Shown piece by piece: positions 45,079 to 46,595 of a DNA stretch of 46,595 nucleotides. This DNA is from CAZCGA01 sp964498075 (lineage in GTDB: Bacteria; Desulfobacterota; Binatia; HRBIN30). How positions within the stretch are numbered: the first letter of the stretch is position 1; each line of letters opens with the position of its first letter. A program made the position numbers and the translations under genes. The stretch covers positions 1 to 46,595 of the forward strand of contig CAZCGA010000037.1 of NCBI GenBank assembly GCA_964498075.1, written 5' to 3'. The notes below the pieces were generated by a model. The model did not search any database. It saw nothing but the letters and a program-made list of their open reading frames with translations, and was not told where the DNA came from.

Positions 45079-45313
45079 GCTCGCCCGCCGTGGCCGGCAG
45101 GCGGCAGGGCACGACCTCGGTCGGCTCGATCAGGTCCAGCAGCTCTTGCCGCCGGATCATCCACCAGCGGCCACGACGATAGCCGGCGAGCTTGCCCTGG
45201 AGTATCCACCTTAAAAGAGTTGAAACATGGGTTTTCTTGCCGCGCCGTGGCGACGGCACCAGCGCGGCGGCCTGGGCGAGCGTGATCCAGTCGGAGTCGT
45301 ATGTAGTGTCCAT
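44993..45313 (-). CDS. xis: Excisionase-like HTH protein
   Basis: This 106-residue protein has a HTH_17-type domain: WITLAQAAALVPSPRRGKKT, VSTLLRWILQGKLAGYRRGR, then WWMIRRQELLDLIEPTE. This is the winged-helix form of many excisionases and early regulators. It lies near the integrase, and the TGCCAGG repeats stand directly upstream. It may steer excision or regulate nearby promoters. Start: ATG 45313 is likely; ATG 45334 is possible. Confidence 0.72.
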   Translation of the reverse strand: MDTTYDSDWITLAQAAALVPSPRRGKKTHVSTLLRWILQGKLAGYRRGRWWMIRRQELLDLIEPTEVVPCRLPATAGELKRRQRELDQWTAATLKKHGVTYCPAPP

Positions 45314-45383
45314 GCGAACATTGTCGCAAGACATGGCAGGCTTGGGTCCGGGCAAACTCCAGGTGCAACGTGCAGCTGGAAAA

Positions 45384-45463
45384 CCTGGCAACTGCCAGGT
45401 GTTCGCCCGGTGAAGTCGGCACTCGCACAACCCCTGCCAGGTTGCTGCCAGGGCGCTGCCAGG
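45384..45463. repeat. TGCCAGG repeat cluster, likely protein-binding sites
   Basis: An inverted repeat CCTGGCA-AC-TGCCAGG lies at 45384-45399. Three direct TGCCAGG copies follow at 45435, 45446 and 45457, exactly 11 bp apart (one helical turn). The cluster is between the divergent genes at 45313 and 45481. Same-face direct repeats are how excisionases and some repressors load. Confidence 0.7.
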
Positions 45464-45480
45464 GTAATTTGAGATATGTC

Positions 45481-45744
45481 ATGTATGAACAACGATTCAC
45501 TGAGCACGACCTAGGGCAACTACTACTAGGAGATTGCCCCCGCGGTATGGACGCAGAGAAAATCATTCCGGGCCTGGTGGGCGACCTGCGAGCGTGCCGC
45601 AAGGAACTGGCTCGTCTCCAGGCGCTTGGCATAGACTGCGACCATGAATGGACGGGGCAGCAGCTCGGCGGACCTCCCGACATGGCCGAATCGACGGAAT
45701 GGGTCGAATACTGCAAAAAGTGCGGCTATGAGCGCGATGACTAG
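45481..45744 (+). CDS. Hypothetical protein with C-terminal Cys pair, 87 residues
   Basis: From ATG 45481 the protein reads MYEQRFTEHDLGQLLLGDCP and ends in WVEYCKKCGYERDD; DCDHEW plus the CKKC pair could bind zinc. It lies divergent to the excisionase-like gene and convergent with int, overlapping its stop. It may belong to the integration control module. The function is unknown. Confidence 0.6.
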   Translation: MYEQRFTEHDLGQLLLGDCPRGMDAEKIIPGLVGDLRACRKELARLQALGIDCDHEWTGQQLGGPPDMAESTEWVEYCKKCGYERDD

Positions 45745-46595
45745 CCCACCCGCCTGACCGCCTCCGCCGCCGCCTGCATGTTCGTGAGCGCGTAGATTTG
45801 CGTCGTCCGCGCCGTCGTGTGGCCCAGGAGCACGCGGGCGGTCTCCAGCCCAAACTGCCGGGCCAGCGACGTAGCCGCCGAATGCCGCAGCTGCCCCGCC
45901 GACCACGGCAGCACGCCGGCCTTCCGGCAGGCACGTGCCAGGTACGCCTGAACGTCGTTCCGCGTGAAGGCGTTTCCTCGCTGCGTGGCGAACACCGGAG
46001 AATCGCCCGCCAGGCCGTCTAGCAGTCCCGCCAGCAGTCGCTGAGCCCGCGGGCCGACCAAGATTACCCTGGCGTGTCCGTGGTGGCCCGTCTTGTGCCT
46101 GGCGGGCCGGTAGGCCCACACGGCCCCGAGGCGGAACGTGATCCCGCGGGCAACCTCGACAGAGCCCGAGCGGTCCAGGTCGCACGGCCGCAGGCTGCAC
46201 AGCTCGCCGACGCGGGCGCCCGTCAGCAACAGCAGGTCTACGAGGACGCGGACCTGTCGCGGCAAGTGGCGCCTGGCCCGGCGCAGGTCCGACCGTGGGA
46301 CCGGCAGGACTGGCTCACTCTCCACGACGCCGTGCTCGCCGATCCGCAGACCCTTTACCGTCCGCAGTGCCGCCGTGCTGCCGGCAGGAACCATCTCCTC
46401 GCTCTCAGCCCAGCCCCAGGCCGTGCGGATCCGCACCGTCGCCCGGTTTACCCGGCGCCGGCACCAACGGCCGGCCATCATTCGCTGGACAGCTTTCAGG
46501 GCCAGTGGTCCGAACTGATCCGCTGGCGTGTTGCCATGCAGGTCCAGGAGCAGCCGCAGGTCGTGGCGGTGATTGCGGTACTCGCTGGCATCCGG
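45741..46595 (-). CDS. int: Tyrosine integrase, catalytic part (gene begins at the window's left end)
   Basis: This is the C-terminal part of the same integrase; bases 46517-46595 repeat bases 1-79. In the joined 373-residue protein, Arg I is R217 (TGARVGEL), the beta-strand Lys is about K257 (RHKTGHHG), Arg II is R326 (GQLRHS), the second His is H348 (LLGHTT) and the nucleophile is Y357 (TQIYA). The first residue of the usual H-x-x-R motif is Gly (G323) instead of His. This is unusual, so activity cannot be taken for granted, although the rest of the site is intact. The gene converges with the small plus-strand gene ending at 45744; their stops overlap. Confidence 0.9.
   Translation of the reverse strand, partial: PDASEYRNHRHDLRLLLDLHGNTPADQFGPLALKAVQRMMAGRWCRRRVNRATVRIRTAWGWAESEEMVPAGSTAALRTVKGLRIGEHGVVESEPVLPVPRSDLRRARRHLPRQVRVLVDLLLLTGARVGELCSLRPCDLDRSGSVEVARGITFRLGAVWAYRPARHKTGHHGHARVILVGPRAQRLLAGLLDGLAGDSPVFATQRGNAFTRNDVQAYLARACRKAGVLPWSAGQLRHSAATSLARQFGLETARVLLGHTTARTTQIYALTNMQAAAEAVRRVG
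46517..46595. repeat. Terminal direct repeat, right copy
   Basis: This is the right copy of the 79-bp terminal overlap, inside the integrase gene. The single mismatch to the left copy (G at 46571) could be a sequencing error or a polymorphism in the phage population. Confidence 0.85.

Noticed and set aside
1..46595. Insertion sequence or transposase
   Set aside because: No transposase motif or IS-type terminal inverted repeat was seen; the mobile parts present are HNH and endonuclease VII genes.

Overview
The window reads as the complete genome of a temperate, long-tailed (siphovirus-type) phage of a planctomycete, probably a Gemmata-like host, assembled as a circle. Its first and last 79 bases are the same apart from one base. 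If the ends are joined there (about 46,516 bp), a tyrosine integrase gene runs through the junction without a break. Just upstream of the integrase lies the 3' half of a tRNA-Arg(TCT), which is what a phage attP looks like. The planctomycete host is inferred from the integrase N-terminus, from an LE-x-R-x-x-P-S export motif at the start of an RTX-repeat protein, from high GC, and from several small proteins of planctomycete phage type. No database search was possible, so family names rest on motifs and order.

Layout, read along the minus strand from the right end. (1) 43.1-46.6 kb, lysogeny and control: integrase, an excisionase-like HTH protein next to TGCCAGG repeats, a divergent promoter pair with a ribbon-helix-helix gene, and an XRE repressor with three matching 13-bp operators. 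(2) 35-43 kb, early genes: small proteins, a CsrA homologue, an SSB-like protein, a primase-helicase, an iteron-like array that looks like a replication origin, a VRR-NUC nuclease, a winged-helix protein and a Dam-type methylase. (3) 27.6-33.6 kb, packaging and head: terminase, portal, head morphogenesis, a terminator and promoter, then prohead protease. (4) 9.3-27.6 kb, capsid, connectors and tail: major capsid, tail tube, frameshifted tail chaperones, tape measure, tip and fibre proteins. (5) 0.6-9.3 kb, accessory end: small membrane proteins, a trypsin-like protease with a collagen-like segment, an Acb2-like anti-CBASS protein, RTX protein, HNH, sigma factor, vWA protein and endonuclease VII. 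No recognisable endolysin is present.

The most striking features are these. A plus-strand lipoprotein gene with its own promoter is wedged into the tail operon; its core resembles the C-terminal part of the tape measure protein encoded beside it, suggesting a tape-measure-mimicking superinfection exclusion system. A 13-copy, two-orientation 9-bp repeat array sits beside the primase. A repressor switch is arranged head-to-tail rather than divergently, with a predicted leaderless repressor mRNA. The phage also carries its own sigma factor and CsrA.

Several genes are broken or odd (in-frame TGA, two single-base shifts, an ATT start, gene remnants). Some may be real decay and some may be sequencing errors, as the assembly also has a 10-N gap and a mismatch in its terminal overlap. 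Long plus-strand open frames opposite the minus-strand genes are GC-driven shadows and were left out.
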